Origin: an uncultured Clostridium sp.
Lineage (GTDB): Bacteria; Bacillota; Clostridia; Lachnospirales; Lachnospiraceae
NCBI GenBank assembly: GCA_947644195.1
Contig: CANRZB010000006.1
Span: 36,541 to 100,540 of the forward strand
DNA: 64,000 bases
Direction of reading: 5' to 3'
Positions 35,238 through 44,004 of the stretch are shown here, one piece after another (position 1 is the stretch's first letter; the number at the start of each line of letters is the position of its first letter). A model generated the notes under the pieces. The model was not told where the DNA came from, did not search any database, and was given only the letters and a program-made list of their open reading frames with translations. The translations under genes were made by a program, and so were the position numbers.

Positions 35238-36287
35238 TCATCCTTTCATAAAACTATTAATTTGCTGCTCCATGATTACATTCAAATCACTGTTTTCTAA
35301 ATATCCCTTGTACCACTCCACTGTTTTCTCAATCGCCTGTTCAATATTCCATACCGGATTCCATGAAAAAACAGATTTCATTTTGGAACAATCTAACTTC
35401 AAAAAACTAGCCTCATGCGGCGCATTTTCATCTACATCACTTTTCCAAGAAATATCGCCCCATTTATCACAAAATAAATCAACTAACTGCCTTGTGGTAA
35501 CACAATCTATTTCATCTGGACCAACATTATAACAACCCGTTATTTCTTTGTTTTGATACTGTTTCTGTGCAATCAGCAAATACGCAAATAGCGGTTCTAA
35601 TACATGTTGATATGGTCTGATAGAATTTGGATTCCGTACTACAATATCTTTATGATTCTGTGCCGCCCTGACACAATCTGGAATAATTCGATCACTTGCA
35701 AAATCACCACCACCGATCACATTACCGGCACGTGCAGTAGAAACAGAAACGGATGTGTGATCAAAAAAACTCCTTTGAAAACTATGTGTTACTAATTCTG
35801 AGCATGATTTACTGTTGGAATATGGATCATATCCGTCCAGTGCATCATTTTCCCGATATCCCCATATCCACTCATTATTCTGATACACTTTATCCGTAGT
35901 TATATTGACAACAGACGCCACAGAATCTGTTTGACGAATACATTCTAATAAATGAACCGTCCCCATAACATTGGTCTCATAGGTTTCTACTGGTTTTTTA
36001 TAACCCTCCAATACAATAGGTTGTGCTGCCAGATGAAATACAATTTCCGGCTTTACTTCCTGAAATACCTTGTATAGAGAATCGAAATCCCGAATATCAC
36101 CGATCACAGAATACATGGATTGATCCAACTGAACCATATCATAAATATTGGGCTCCGTTGGTGGCATTAAGGAATATCCTGAAACATCCGCTCCTGCCAG
36201 TAATAATATTTTGCTGAGCCAAGATCCCTTAAATCCTGTATGACCAGTCACTAATACTCTTTTCCTTTTATAAAAGTCCATGTTCAT
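35238..36287 (-). CDS. rfbG: CDP-glucose 4,6-dehydratase
   Basis: 349 residues, AGGAG before the ATG. Extended SDR with TGHTGFKGSWLS (NAD loop), LAAQPIVLEGYKKP, the NITTDKVYQN serine/threonine motif, YDPYSNSKSCSE (Tyr-Lys) and RAGNVIGGGDFASDRIIPD, all characteristic of RfbG rather than of dTDP-glucose dehydratase. Produces CDP-4-keto-6-deoxyglucose for RfbH. Only 4 bases separate it from rfbH. Confidence 0.95.
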   Translation of the reverse strand: MNMDFYKRKRVLVTGHTGFKGSWLSKILLLAGADVSGYSLMPPTEPNIYDMVQLDQSMYSVIGDIRDFDSLYKVFQEVKPEIVFHLAAQPIVLEGYKKPVETYETNVMGTVHLLECIRQTDSVASVVNITTDKVYQNNEWIWGYRENDALDGYDPYSNSKSCSELVTHSFQRSFFDHTSVSVSTARAGNVIGGGDFASDRIIPDCVRAAQNHKDIVVRNPNSIRPYQHVLEPLFAYLLIAQKQYQNKEITGCYNVGPDEIDCVTTRQLVDLFCDKWGDISWKSDVDENAPHEASFLKLDCSKMKSVFSWNPVWNIEQAIEKTVEWYKGYLENSDLNVIMEQQINSFMKG

Positions 36288-36338
36288 CTCCTACCTCATT
36301 TCTACATGCAGTCAACTTAGCGATATCCTTCCCTTTTC

Positions 36339-37100
36339 TCATTTACCTGTGGCTTTCGAAATAAACTTTAGATAATCATCGCATACCGAAGCAGCTTCCC
36401 CTACCCCTTTTACCTCACCCTTGTCTAACCAAACCGCATGGTCACATAACCTCGTAACCTGGTCGATAGAATGAGACACAAACAGTAACGTCGTACCAGA
36501 GCTTAACATTTGATCCATTCGATTCATACATTTCTGCTGAAATGCATAATCACCCACTGCCAAAACTTCATCTACCACCAAAATATCTGGATGAACCGCC
36601 GTTGCCACTGCAAATCCTAACCTTGCTCTCATTCCTGAAGAAAAATTTTTCACTGGAACATCTAAAAAATCTTTTAATTCTGAAAAGTCTACGATTTCCT
36701 CAAAATGCTCACTGATATAATCCATGGAATGTCCCAGGATTGTCCCATTTAAATAAATATTTTCCCGTGCCGTTAAACTTGCATCAAATCCTGCACCCAA
36801 CTCCAACAGGGGAGATATTTTCCCTGAAACGGTAACACTTCCCAGATATGGTTTTAATATACCGCAAATCGCTTTTAATATTGTAGATTTACCGGAGCCA
36901 TTACTCCCTACAATCCCCCATGCTTCCCCCTTTTTAACCTGGAAGCTCAAATTCTTTACTGCTAAAAACTCTTGAAACAATAATTCTTTCTTTACTAACT
37001 TCACAAAATATTCTTTTAAATTATCCACCTTTTCAGACGCCAAATTAAAACGAATGGTAACATCCTTTACATCAATTACAACTTCTCTCTCAAGATCCAT
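36339..37100 (-). CDS. wzt: Polysaccharide ABC exporter ATP-binding protein (Wzt/TagH type)
   Basis: 253 residues: Walker A GSNGSGKST (about 64-72), Q-loop region around LLELGAGFD, signature NFSSGMRARLGFA and Walker B ILVVDEVLAVGD, then SHSIDQV. The ARLG and VLAVGD wording is typical of the subfamily that exports O-antigen or teichoic acid. It lacks the C-terminal carbohydrate-binding domain found in Wzt proteins that recognise a capped chain, so it probably does not select a terminal modification. It pairs with the permease 15 bases upstream. Confidence 0.92.
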   Translation of the reverse strand: MDLEREVVIDVKDVTIRFNLASEKVDNLKEYFVKLVKKELLFQEFLAVKNLSFQVKKGEAWGIVGSNGSGKSTILKAICGILKPYLGSVTVSGKISPLLELGAGFDASLTARENIYLNGTILGHSMDYISEHFEEIVDFSELKDFLDVPVKNFSSGMRARLGFAVATAVHPDILVVDEVLAVGDYAFQQKCMNRMDQMLSSGTTLLFVSHSIDQVTRLCDHAVWLDKGEVKGVGEAASVCDDYLKFISKATGK

Positions 37101-37115
37101 AGAGCTCTCTCCTAA

Positions 37116-37907
37116 TTAAATATACAAAATAAATTTATCTTGTTTTCTTGCAAATACCCAGACTCCAATCACTAACATCAAGAAAGCGTCAATACACCCA
37201 TATATTACCATATGCAGTTCTGGAAACCAGCCATATAAAGTAAGACAACGAAGCTGGGTAACATAGGCATACATAGGATTAAAATGTACCACTGCCCATT
37301 GGATATTTTGTGGTAAAAATTCAACGGGATAAAACATAGGCGTTAAATAGAGCCATGCAGTGGTAATCGCATTATAAATATATTGAATATCACGAAAAAA
37401 AACGTTATATGCGGATAAAAACATTCCCAAACCAACATTAAAAACATATAATTGTAAGACAATGAATGGAAATAAAATTAATTTCCATGAAAAACATCCC
37501 TTCGTAAAAATCATAACAATTAGCAATGCTCCGAAAGAAAAAATACAGTCAATCAGCCCGCTTGTAATTTTAGAAATTACAAATACATATTTCGGAACGT
37601 ATGTTTTTTTCAAAAGAGAAGCATTTCCAACGATGGCGCCTAATGCCTGATGTGTAGATAAATTCATAAAATTAAACAAAACCTGGCCACTCATTAAATA
37701 AACTGGATAATTCGGGATATTTTTATTGATAAACATCTGAGAAAAGACAATTGCCATGATCGACATTATAAATAATGGATTAAGTACACTCCACAAATAC
37801 CCTAATACACTTCGTCGGTACTTTAATTTTAAGTCACGGATGACTAACTGATACATCAAATCTTTAAATTGAATAAAGCCCCTGATTCTGGCAAAAAATA
37901 GTTTCAT
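37116..37907 (-). CDS. wzm: Polysaccharide ABC exporter permease (Wzm/TagG type)
   Basis: 263 residues from MKLFFARIRGF (37907) with GGAGG 5 bases upstream; the longer frame lacks a site. ABC-2 permease with an N-terminal amphipathic segment, RDLKLKYRRSVLGYLWSVLNPL before the first helix, and six hydrophobic helices. With the ATPase it moves the undecaprenyl-linked polysaccharide across the membrane. First gene of the large operon, 69 bases after the promoter -10 at 37976. Confidence 0.92.
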   Translation of the reverse strand: MKLFFARIRGFIQFKDLMYQLVIRDLKLKYRRSVLGYLWSVLNPLFIMSIMAIVFSQMFINKNIPNYPVYLMSGQVLFNFMNLSTHQALGAIVGNASLLKKTYVPKYVFVISKITSGLIDCIFSFGALLIVMIFTKGCFSWKLILFPFIVLQLYVFNVGLGMFLSAYNVFFRDIQYIYNAITTAWLYLTPMFYPVEFLPQNIQWAVVHFNPMYAYVTQLRCLTLYGWFPELHMVIYGCIDAFLMLVIGVWVFARKQDKFILYI

Positions 37908-37975
37908 TACAACCTCCGAATCCATTGGTACTATTGGTGTCACAACATGTACACTTCCACTATAAAGCCTAACGC

Positions 37976-38004
37976 ATTATACCACACCATTATTTTTTTG
38001 GCAA
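37976..38004 (-). promoter_or_regulatory. Main promoter of the large polysaccharide operon
   Basis: Minus strand TTGCCA, 17-base spacer, TATAAT, with TG one base upstream of the -10 (extended -10). It sits between the terminator at 38091-38125 and wzm and is the only strong start seen for the genes down to about 19.4 kb. Confidence 0.8.
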
Positions 38005-38090
38005 CACCCATCTAATGCCCGGAGTTGCCTTCAAATACCCATAAATTCTAATGTTCCCAGCCCAGTGACCTTCTTCTCTCCCACACTTTG

Positions 38091-38125
38091 GAAAATAGCC
38101 GGCAAGGAATTCCATCCTTACCGGC
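38091..38125 (-). terminator. Terminator after the SGNH gene
   Basis: 10-bp stem (GCCGGTAAGG/CCTTGCCGGC on minus, with one G-U) and 8-base loop, then TATTTTC. The stop codon of the SGNH gene lies in the stem. Isolates the MBOAT/SGNH unit from the wzm promoter. Confidence 0.75.
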
Positions 38126-39206
38126 CAACTTTCTCTAAGATCTGCTTTTCCAGTTCCTTATAATTGTACTCTGATCTTTCCCATAATTCATATTTCGAAT
38201 CTCCCCGATGGTCCTCCAAAGTATAATGCTCCTGCAGATACCCCTCCATATATTGGGTTACTTTTTTAGCCCCCAGGTAATTCAAATGATTTTTATCACA
38301 AAAATCGGTTGCCGGGTCAATCCCAATGGTATCAATTAAATCAAAAAAATCAATAAAAGGGATCCGCTGCTCCTCGATCCACTGAAAAGCCTGTGAATAC
38401 AACTGCATATCATTAAACTGACTTCCGTCATAGGGCGCCCTAACAAAAAGCAGTGGGATTTCTTTATCCTTCAATAAAGTGACAATCTTCTGAAGATGCT
38501 TAAAGTCTGGTGTTTGTTTTAGATCAACGTACACTGAGGAAGAAATATTTGGCTGCAAAGTAGTCAAAGGATATACAGCAGCACTCGAAAAATACCCAAA
38601 CGTTTTATACTCACTAATCGGATTAATCATGAGATTAGCAATAGACAGTAAATCTGGAGTACCACGGTCATATATATTCTTGAACTCCAGAAAACTATAA
38701 GCATCATAAATCGTCATCTCTTTTGCCCAACCGCTATGATCGGAAGTAATATCCCGGTAAGCACGAATCTTATTGATAGATAAATCGGGAAGTGCTGATA
38801 TTCCAGTCGTATAATAAAGCCTAAAATCTTTACTACTCTTATCAACCGGGGAGACAACGCGATGAATATCAAGAACAACCAGTTTGGGCTGCTGATGTTG
38901 CAACACCTCTTTTAGCAGCCAATATGTATTCTGATAGGATTGTGCAGAAGTTGCCAAAACTGCACTACTGATTCCCGTTTTATCATAGATTTGCTGCGGA
39001 ATATAGGAACCATAAACGCGGGAAGTACCAACAAATAATACATCCACTGTATTTTCGGGCAGAGAAAAGAACAGACAGGCGCGTCTATTGGGATCGGATG
39101 GGCCAGTCCCATATACCTGTAAAGCGATCGAAAACCTCTGAAATAAAAGAACAAAAATAAGGAGGAAAACGATGGTTTTTATAATCACAAATATTTTTTC
39201 TTTCAT
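38118..39206 (-). CDS. SGNH/DltD-like membrane-anchored hydrolase or acyl-transfer partner
   Basis: 362 residues with one N-terminal hydrophobic anchor (about 7-26), the rest outside the cell. The nucleophile motif VGTSRVYGSY is near residue 58, and DKNHLNYLGA near the C terminus supplies the Asp/His pair of the SGNH triad. Such proteins (DltD, AlgX/AlgJ, PatB types) work with an MBOAT partner to O-acylate an extracellular polymer; the MBOAT gene lies 43 bases upstream. Last gene of the pair, closed by a terminator. The acyl group and polymer are not predictable. Confidence 0.75.
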   Translation of the reverse strand: MKEKIFVIIKTIVFLLIFVLLFQRFSIALQVYGTGPSDPNRRACLFFSLPENTVDVLFVGTSRVYGSYIPQQIYDKTGISSAVLATSAQSYQNTYWLLKEVLQHQQPKLVVLDIHRVVSPVDKSSKDFRLYYTTGISALPDLSINKIRAYRDITSDHSGWAKEMTIYDAYSFLEFKNIYDRGTPDLLSIANLMINPISEYKTFGYFSSAAVYPLTTLQPNISSSVYVDLKQTPDFKHLQKIVTLLKDKEIPLLFVRAPYDGSQFNDMQLYSQAFQWIEEQRIPFIDFFDLIDTIGIDPATDFCDKNHLNYLGAKKVTQYMEGYLQEHYTLEDHRGDSKYELWERSEYNYKELEKQILEKVGR

Positions 39207-39249
39207 ATTTTATACCTCTATTGTGTATTTTTTCAGTATTCACTTCCAT

Positions 39250-40707
39250 TTAAAATCTAGAATAGATAAATGCTGACGAATCAAAGTTTTTGCCATAGTA
39301 TCCCATGATTAAAATGGAAAAAATCAGAAAATATAAGAGAGCATATCGCACTATAATATTGGAGTTAAAATATAGTTCCAACAAATTTTTTTGATGAAAT
39401 CTGAAATAATCAATGATCCATATCAGGATACAGGCAAAAAGCAAGATACCGATTTCGGTATGACTGATGCCTGTTTCATATAACCAATCAAAACGCAGAT
39501 GGTTTAATGGGAACATAGCACGAATCATCTTTAACCCCGTGGAAAGACTGTTACTGCTCCAAAAGATGACCCAGGCAAAATTCACCAAAAGAAATGTGAT
39601 TATCACCTGCATACAATTCTCTACTTTGGTTCCCGTCAGATGACATTGATCCTTGACCCGGATTCGAAACTGGGAGGTAAGTCCTCCAACAACCTGATAA
39701 CATCCATGCAACAGGCCCCAAAAGATAAAATTCCATCCAGCACCATGCCAAATACCACTGACAAAAAACGTAACCAGCAAATTAATGTTTTTACGAATCT
39801 CACCTTTTCGATTCCCACCCAACGGAATATAGATATAATTCTTCAGCCAAGTAGATAGACTGATATGCCACCTTCTCCAAAATTCCTGAATACTGGAAGA
39901 AAAATAGGGCTGTTCAAAGTTACTGGTACACTGTATTCCCAAGATTCTGGCAATTCCAACCACAATCATTGTATATCCTGAAAAATCTAAATAGATTTGC
40001 AAAGAATACAGTATGCTGGTAAAAAATAGCGGAAAACCAGAATAATCCGCATAATTTTCAAAAATATGTGAAACAATCGGCGCCAAACGGTCCGCGACAA
40101 TCATTTTTTCAAAATATCCCAATAAAGTGATGAGACTCCCTTCCACAAAAATACGACTTTTATATATTTTTTTGGTTTTTAATTGTTGCAGAAAAGTTTC
40201 CGGAGCATCAATCGGTCCAGAGGTAATGGTTGGAAAAAAGCTAATATATATAGCGTAATCCAAAAAATTATGTGGTCTTTGAAACGTTCCTTTATAAACT
40301 TCACTGAGGTAGCTCAGTATTTTAAATGTAAAGAAACTAATGCCCACTGGCTCCATATACCGGAGTATTGGCAGCGACATGAAATGTAGATTATATTTTT
40401 GCAGTAGTAATTCCAATGAGGTTATGGTAAAGTTATAATATTTAAATAGAAGCAACGGAAAAACGCATAGCAAAATGCTGATGAATAATGCCATTCCAGT
40501 CCGACGGCGCCGAAGAGAAATAGCACATAAATAGGAAATTAAAATCATAGAAACCAATATCAGCAGGTTTTGAACGCCAAACGACAGATAAAACAGAGCA
40601 TTGGCAGCCAACAAAATTACTTTCTGGACTTTCAAAATAGGGATAGCGTAATATATAATCAGAATGAGAAGAACAAATAATAAAAATTTCAGGGATATGA
40701 TTGACAT
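39250..40707 (-). CDS. MBOAT family O-acyltransferase (AlgI/DltB type)
   Basis: 485 residues, AGGAG before the ATG, about 11-12 helices. Hallmarks: PVGISFFTFKILSYLSEVYKG, the FFPTITSGPI segment, LQIYLDFSGYTMI, FWRRWHISLSTWLKNYIYIPLGG and FVSGIWHGAGWNFIFWGLLHG with the invariant catalytic His. The enzyme takes an acyl donor from inside and modifies a sugar outside, together with the SGNH protein. Its upstream region holds a promoter between two inverted recombinase-like sites, so its expression may be phase-variable. Confidence 0.93.
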   Translation of the reverse strand: MSIISLKFLLFVLLILIIYYAIPILKVQKVILLAANALFYLSFGVQNLLILVSMILISYLCAISLRRRRTGMALFISILLCVFPLLLFKYYNFTITSLELLLQKYNLHFMSLPILRYMEPVGISFFTFKILSYLSEVYKGTFQRPHNFLDYAIYISFFPTITSGPIDAPETFLQQLKTKKIYKSRIFVEGSLITLLGYFEKMIVADRLAPIVSHIFENYADYSGFPLFFTSILYSLQIYLDFSGYTMIVVGIARILGIQCTSNFEQPYFSSSIQEFWRRWHISLSTWLKNYIYIPLGGNRKGEIRKNINLLVTFFVSGIWHGAGWNFIFWGLLHGCYQVVGGLTSQFRIRVKDQCHLTGTKVENCMQVIITFLLVNFAWVIFWSSNSLSTGLKMIRAMFPLNHLRFDWLYETGISHTEIGILLFACILIWIIDYFRFHQKNLLELYFNSNIIVRYALLYFLIFSILIMGYYGKNFDSSAFIYSRF

Positions 40708-40808
40708 TTCTCTTTTCTCCTATGTAGTTATCATATTGAAATCACACTAAATCAGACTCTGCAGGAACCAATTTTCCTACTCGTTCTCTATCCAATTTTC
40801 CATGGATG

Positions 40809-40832
40809 TTTCAAAAAGTGTACCTTATAAAA
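40809..40832. repeat. Left candidate crossover site of an invertible promoter
   Basis: 24-bp imperfect palindrome of 11-base half sites around a central GT (40820-40821). Half sites are TTTCAAAAAGT and (reverse complement) TTTTATAAGGT. Nine central bases GTGTACCTT match the right site when that is read on the opposite strand, so the two sites are in inverted orientation. Confidence 0.55.
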
Positions 40833-40849
40833 CTCTAATGATCCAAGAC

Positions 40850-40878
40850 ATTTTACTATATTTTTTTACGTGGTGCAA
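40850..40878 (-). promoter_or_regulatory. Promoter inside the candidate invertible segment, facing the MBOAT gene
   Basis: Minus strand TTGCAC, 17 bases, TAAAAT. In the orientation present here it points toward the MBOAT/SGNH pair; inversion between the two flanking sites would turn it toward the 3' end of the recombinase gene. The leader to the ATG at 40707 is about 135 bases. Confidence 0.6.
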
Positions 40879-40919
40879 GAAAATTCTAGCATTTATACAG
40901 ATTTCTGTAAAAAATCACG

Positions 40920-40935
40920 TTGATTTCGAAATCAA
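40920..40935. promoter_or_regulatory. 16-bp perfect palindrome within the segment
   Basis: TTGATTTCGAAATCAA, upstream of the promoter at 40850-40878. It could be a regulator or recombinase accessory binding site, or a small hairpin. Its role is unknown. Confidence 0.4.
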
Positions 40936-40964
40936 GAAGGTGCAATTACAATAGAATAAAGAAA

Positions 40965-40988
40965 TGTCAAAAGGTACACCTTTTGACA
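40965..40988. repeat. Right candidate crossover site of an invertible promoter
   Basis: 24-bp palindrome with perfect 11-base arms TGTCAAAAGGT around a central AC (40976-40977). The pattern AAAAGGT-two bases-ACCTTTT is like serine invertase sites of the hix/gix type. It lies 13 bases beyond the recombinase stop, so it could also serve as a weak terminator hairpin. Confidence 0.6.
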
Positions 40989-41001
40989 CTGCCAAATATT
41001 T

Positions 41002-41676
<675 letters not shown>

Positions 41677-41731
41677 ACTTTTTGAGGTGAAAATCTTCTA
41701 CTATTTGCTAAAAAAATGTCAGCCGGAACAA

Positions 41732-42778
41732 TCAGGATAACTTCCTTCTTACCATGAAACTGGCGATGAAACTCAGCCGGTAACCACTGCGCCGCAATAT
41801 CTTGACTGCCCGGTTCGTATTTGCTTCGTAGACCTCCGGGTATTCCTTACGGATGCGTCGCTCCAGAATCCGAATTCTGCCTTTCCTCTTCGCCGCAGAG
41901 GAAAAACTCAAATATATCTTAATCTGGCTGGCCACCAATCTCGCCGCCCCTTTCGCCAGATAACGGCATAATGCCGCCTGACGGTCTGCCTCATCCCGGG
42001 AACCTTTCTTCCATACAGACGCTGTAATATCCCGCTGCATCTGATATGCCTCCAGAATCCGTCCCAGAACTTTCTCGTGATGACTGCAGTTCTTTTGCAT
42101 ATTACGGAGATTCATACTCTGCCCATCCGTGCCCAAACGGTACTGGTAGACAGATTGCTCCAAAAACGCAATCGACTGAATATAGGGAATCGGCAGCAAT
42201 ACATATTCTGCATCCACATAAAAGCAATGGTGGTCAATCGGTGGCATATATTTCTGAATTAACTGCGTGCGGTAGGTCATCGCATGCATATTCACATAAA
42301 TGGCATCGCTAATCTCTGTAAAGGAATAAATTTTCCCATAGATCACTCCGTCAAACGCATTAGAAATCTCCCTAATCACCTTTCCTGAATGATGATCTAC
42401 CCAGTGATAGGGGGTACAAACAATATCCATTCTATCATCTGTCCGCAAAAATGCAAGCAAGCTCAAAAAGCCAGCCGCATCAACCCAGTCATCACCATCA
42501 ATCGTTTTAAAATAGATCCCTGCCGCCTCCTGGATCCCTCTCTCTACTGCGGCACCATGCCCACCGTTCTCCTGCCGAATCAGGCGAACGGTATCGGGAT
42601 ATTGCTCCTGATAGCGTTTGCCAATCTCCGTAGTACGGTCGGTGGAACCATCATCTACCACTAATACTTCAATTTCCTCTATCACTTCCGGCAGCAACAA
42701 TGAATTCAGCGTCTGCTCCAAATAAGATTCCACTTGGTATGCTGCAACGGCAATGGTCAATAACTTACTCCGGCTCAT
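41732..42778 (-). CDS. Family 2 glycosyltransferase (EPS type)
   Basis: 348 residues. GT-A motifs: TIAVAAYQVESYLEQTLNSLL, VVDDGSTDRT, NGGHGAAVERGI, FKTIDGDDWVD (DxD site near 96) and MHAMTYRTQLI. The C terminus is basic (RIRILERRIRKEYPE and after), probably lying on the membrane. The ATG overlaps the stop of the preceding GT4 gene by 4 bases. Last gene of its operon, 55 bases before a strong terminator. Donor sugar unknown. Confidence 0.88.
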   Translation of the reverse strand: MSRSKLLTIAVAAYQVESYLEQTLNSLLLPEVIEEIEVLVVDDGSTDRTTEIGKRYQEQYPDTVRLIRQENGGHGAAVERGIQEAAGIYFKTIDGDDWVDAAGFLSLLAFLRTDDRMDIVCTPYHWVDHHSGKVIREISNAFDGVIYGKIYSFTEISDAIYVNMHAMTYRTQLIQKYMPPIDHHCFYVDAEYVLLPIPYIQSIAFLEQSVYQYRLGTDGQSMNLRNMQKNCSHHEKVLGRILEAYQMQRDITASVWKKGSRDEADRQAALCRYLAKGAARLVASQIKIYLSFSSAAKRKGRIRILERRIRKEYPEVYEANTNRAVKILRRSGYRLSFIASFMVRRKLS

Positions 42779-43995
42779 GCGATTCCTCCAGACTTCTCTG
42801 CCAGCACCTGGCCATAAATTTCCCTCATTCGTTGATCAACCACCTCTCTTGAGAAAGCAGAAATCCGTTTTTGATTCCACTCTCCCATCTGATACCGCCT
42901 AAGTTTCCTGGGTACTGCACTCTGTCCATACTTTTCGGTAAACAGTCTTCTAACCTTTACTGCAAAATCCGCTGCATCAAAACCCTGGACCAGATACCCC
43001 CCCTGCCCATGTTCAATCAGATCAGTTACTCCGCGAATCTTGGCTGCCACAATTGGGAGACCGGCCGCCATCGCCTCCATCACAGCCACCGGCAACCCTT
43101 CCTGAACAGAAGGAAAGACATAGCAATCTGCTTCCTGTAACACCTGTTTTACGTCCTTCACATATCCGGGTAAAAAAACTCGGCCTTCCAAACCTTTTTC
43201 CAAAATCATTTTCCGTAATTTTTCCTCTTGGTCTCCCAGACCTCCAATCAGCAAACATAAATCCAAATCCTTTAATTCCTTCATCATATCCATTAAAAGA
43301 CCATGATTTTTTCGGGCAGACAATTCCCCGATCGTTACCAGAATCTTAGTCTCCGGGGCAAGCTCCCTGCCAATTAGTTTCTCGATGACCGGCCTGTGAT
43401 TTTCAGACCCCTTTGCCGTCTGCCGCAGCTGCACCGGCTGATATCCCTCCAGGGGGATCCCGATCCCCGGTACATATTCCACGCTTCCCCGTATAGGAAA
43501 TTTCCTGCCACGCTCAAAATCCTCCCGGTTCATCAGGATCAGTCTGTCCGTATATCTGGACAGATACCGTTCCACCGGATAATAAATCCAGTTGCGTAAC
43601 GGCGCACCCGTATAAAAATGCAATCCATGTGCCGTGTACAGGACGGGAACCTGCTTCCCTGTCTGTTTCCGCACTTTCCAGGCTGCCATTCTGGTAATGG
43701 CGGCGCTCAACGGCATATGGCAATGCACCAGGTCAAACGATTCCTCCAACATTAACTGCCGCAACTGCTGGTAGGCCCTGCTCACATCCCTGGACAAAGG
43801 AGATTTCTGAAAATCCACCTGATGGGTTATGATCCCGGTTCCTTCCAGGCGCCGATTATCTGTACCATATACGACTACCTGTAAATTGGTCGCATAATGC
43901 ACTTCATAACCCATCTCCTGCAGAATTTTTACATTATTCATCTCATGCTGTGGAATAAAACCACTTACCCTGGTTACCAATAATGCTTTTTTCAT
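42775..43995 (-). CDS. Family 4 glycosyltransferase
   Basis: 406 residues. Two GT-B lobes: the N-terminal one with VSGFIPQHEMNNVKIL and HCHMPLSAAI, the C-terminal with LVTIGELSARKNHGLLM, GYVKDVKQVLQEADCYVFPS and the EX7E motif in SVQEGLPVAVMEAMAAGLPIVA. The pattern matches EpsD/EpsF-type transferases acting early on undecaprenyl-linked sugars in the cytoplasm. It lies 9 bases after the initiating sugar transferase. Confidence 0.92.
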   Translation of the reverse strand: MKKALLVTRVSGFIPQHEMNNVKILQEMGYEVHYATNLQVVVYGTDNRRLEGTGIITHQVDFQKSPLSRDVSRAYQQLRQLMLEESFDLVHCHMPLSAAITRMAAWKVRKQTGKQVPVLYTAHGLHFYTGAPLRNWIYYPVERYLSRYTDRLILMNREDFERGRKFPIRGSVEYVPGIGIPLEGYQPVQLRQTAKGSENHRPVIEKLIGRELAPETKILVTIGELSARKNHGLLMDMMKELKDLDLCLLIGGLGDQEEKLRKMILEKGLEGRVFLPGYVKDVKQVLQEADCYVFPSVQEGLPVAVMEAMAAGLPIVAAKIRGVTDLIEHGQGGYLVQGFDAADFAVKVRRLFTEKYGQSAVPRKLRRYQMGEWNQKRISAFSREVVDQRMREIYGQVLAEKSGGIA

Positions 43996-44004
43996 CCGTT
44001 CCCC

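Noticed and set aside
40965..40988. Palindrome simply as the recombinase terminator
   Set aside because: Possible, but the T-tail is poor and a related site in inverted orientation with a promoter between fits a recombination site better; kept as an alternative.
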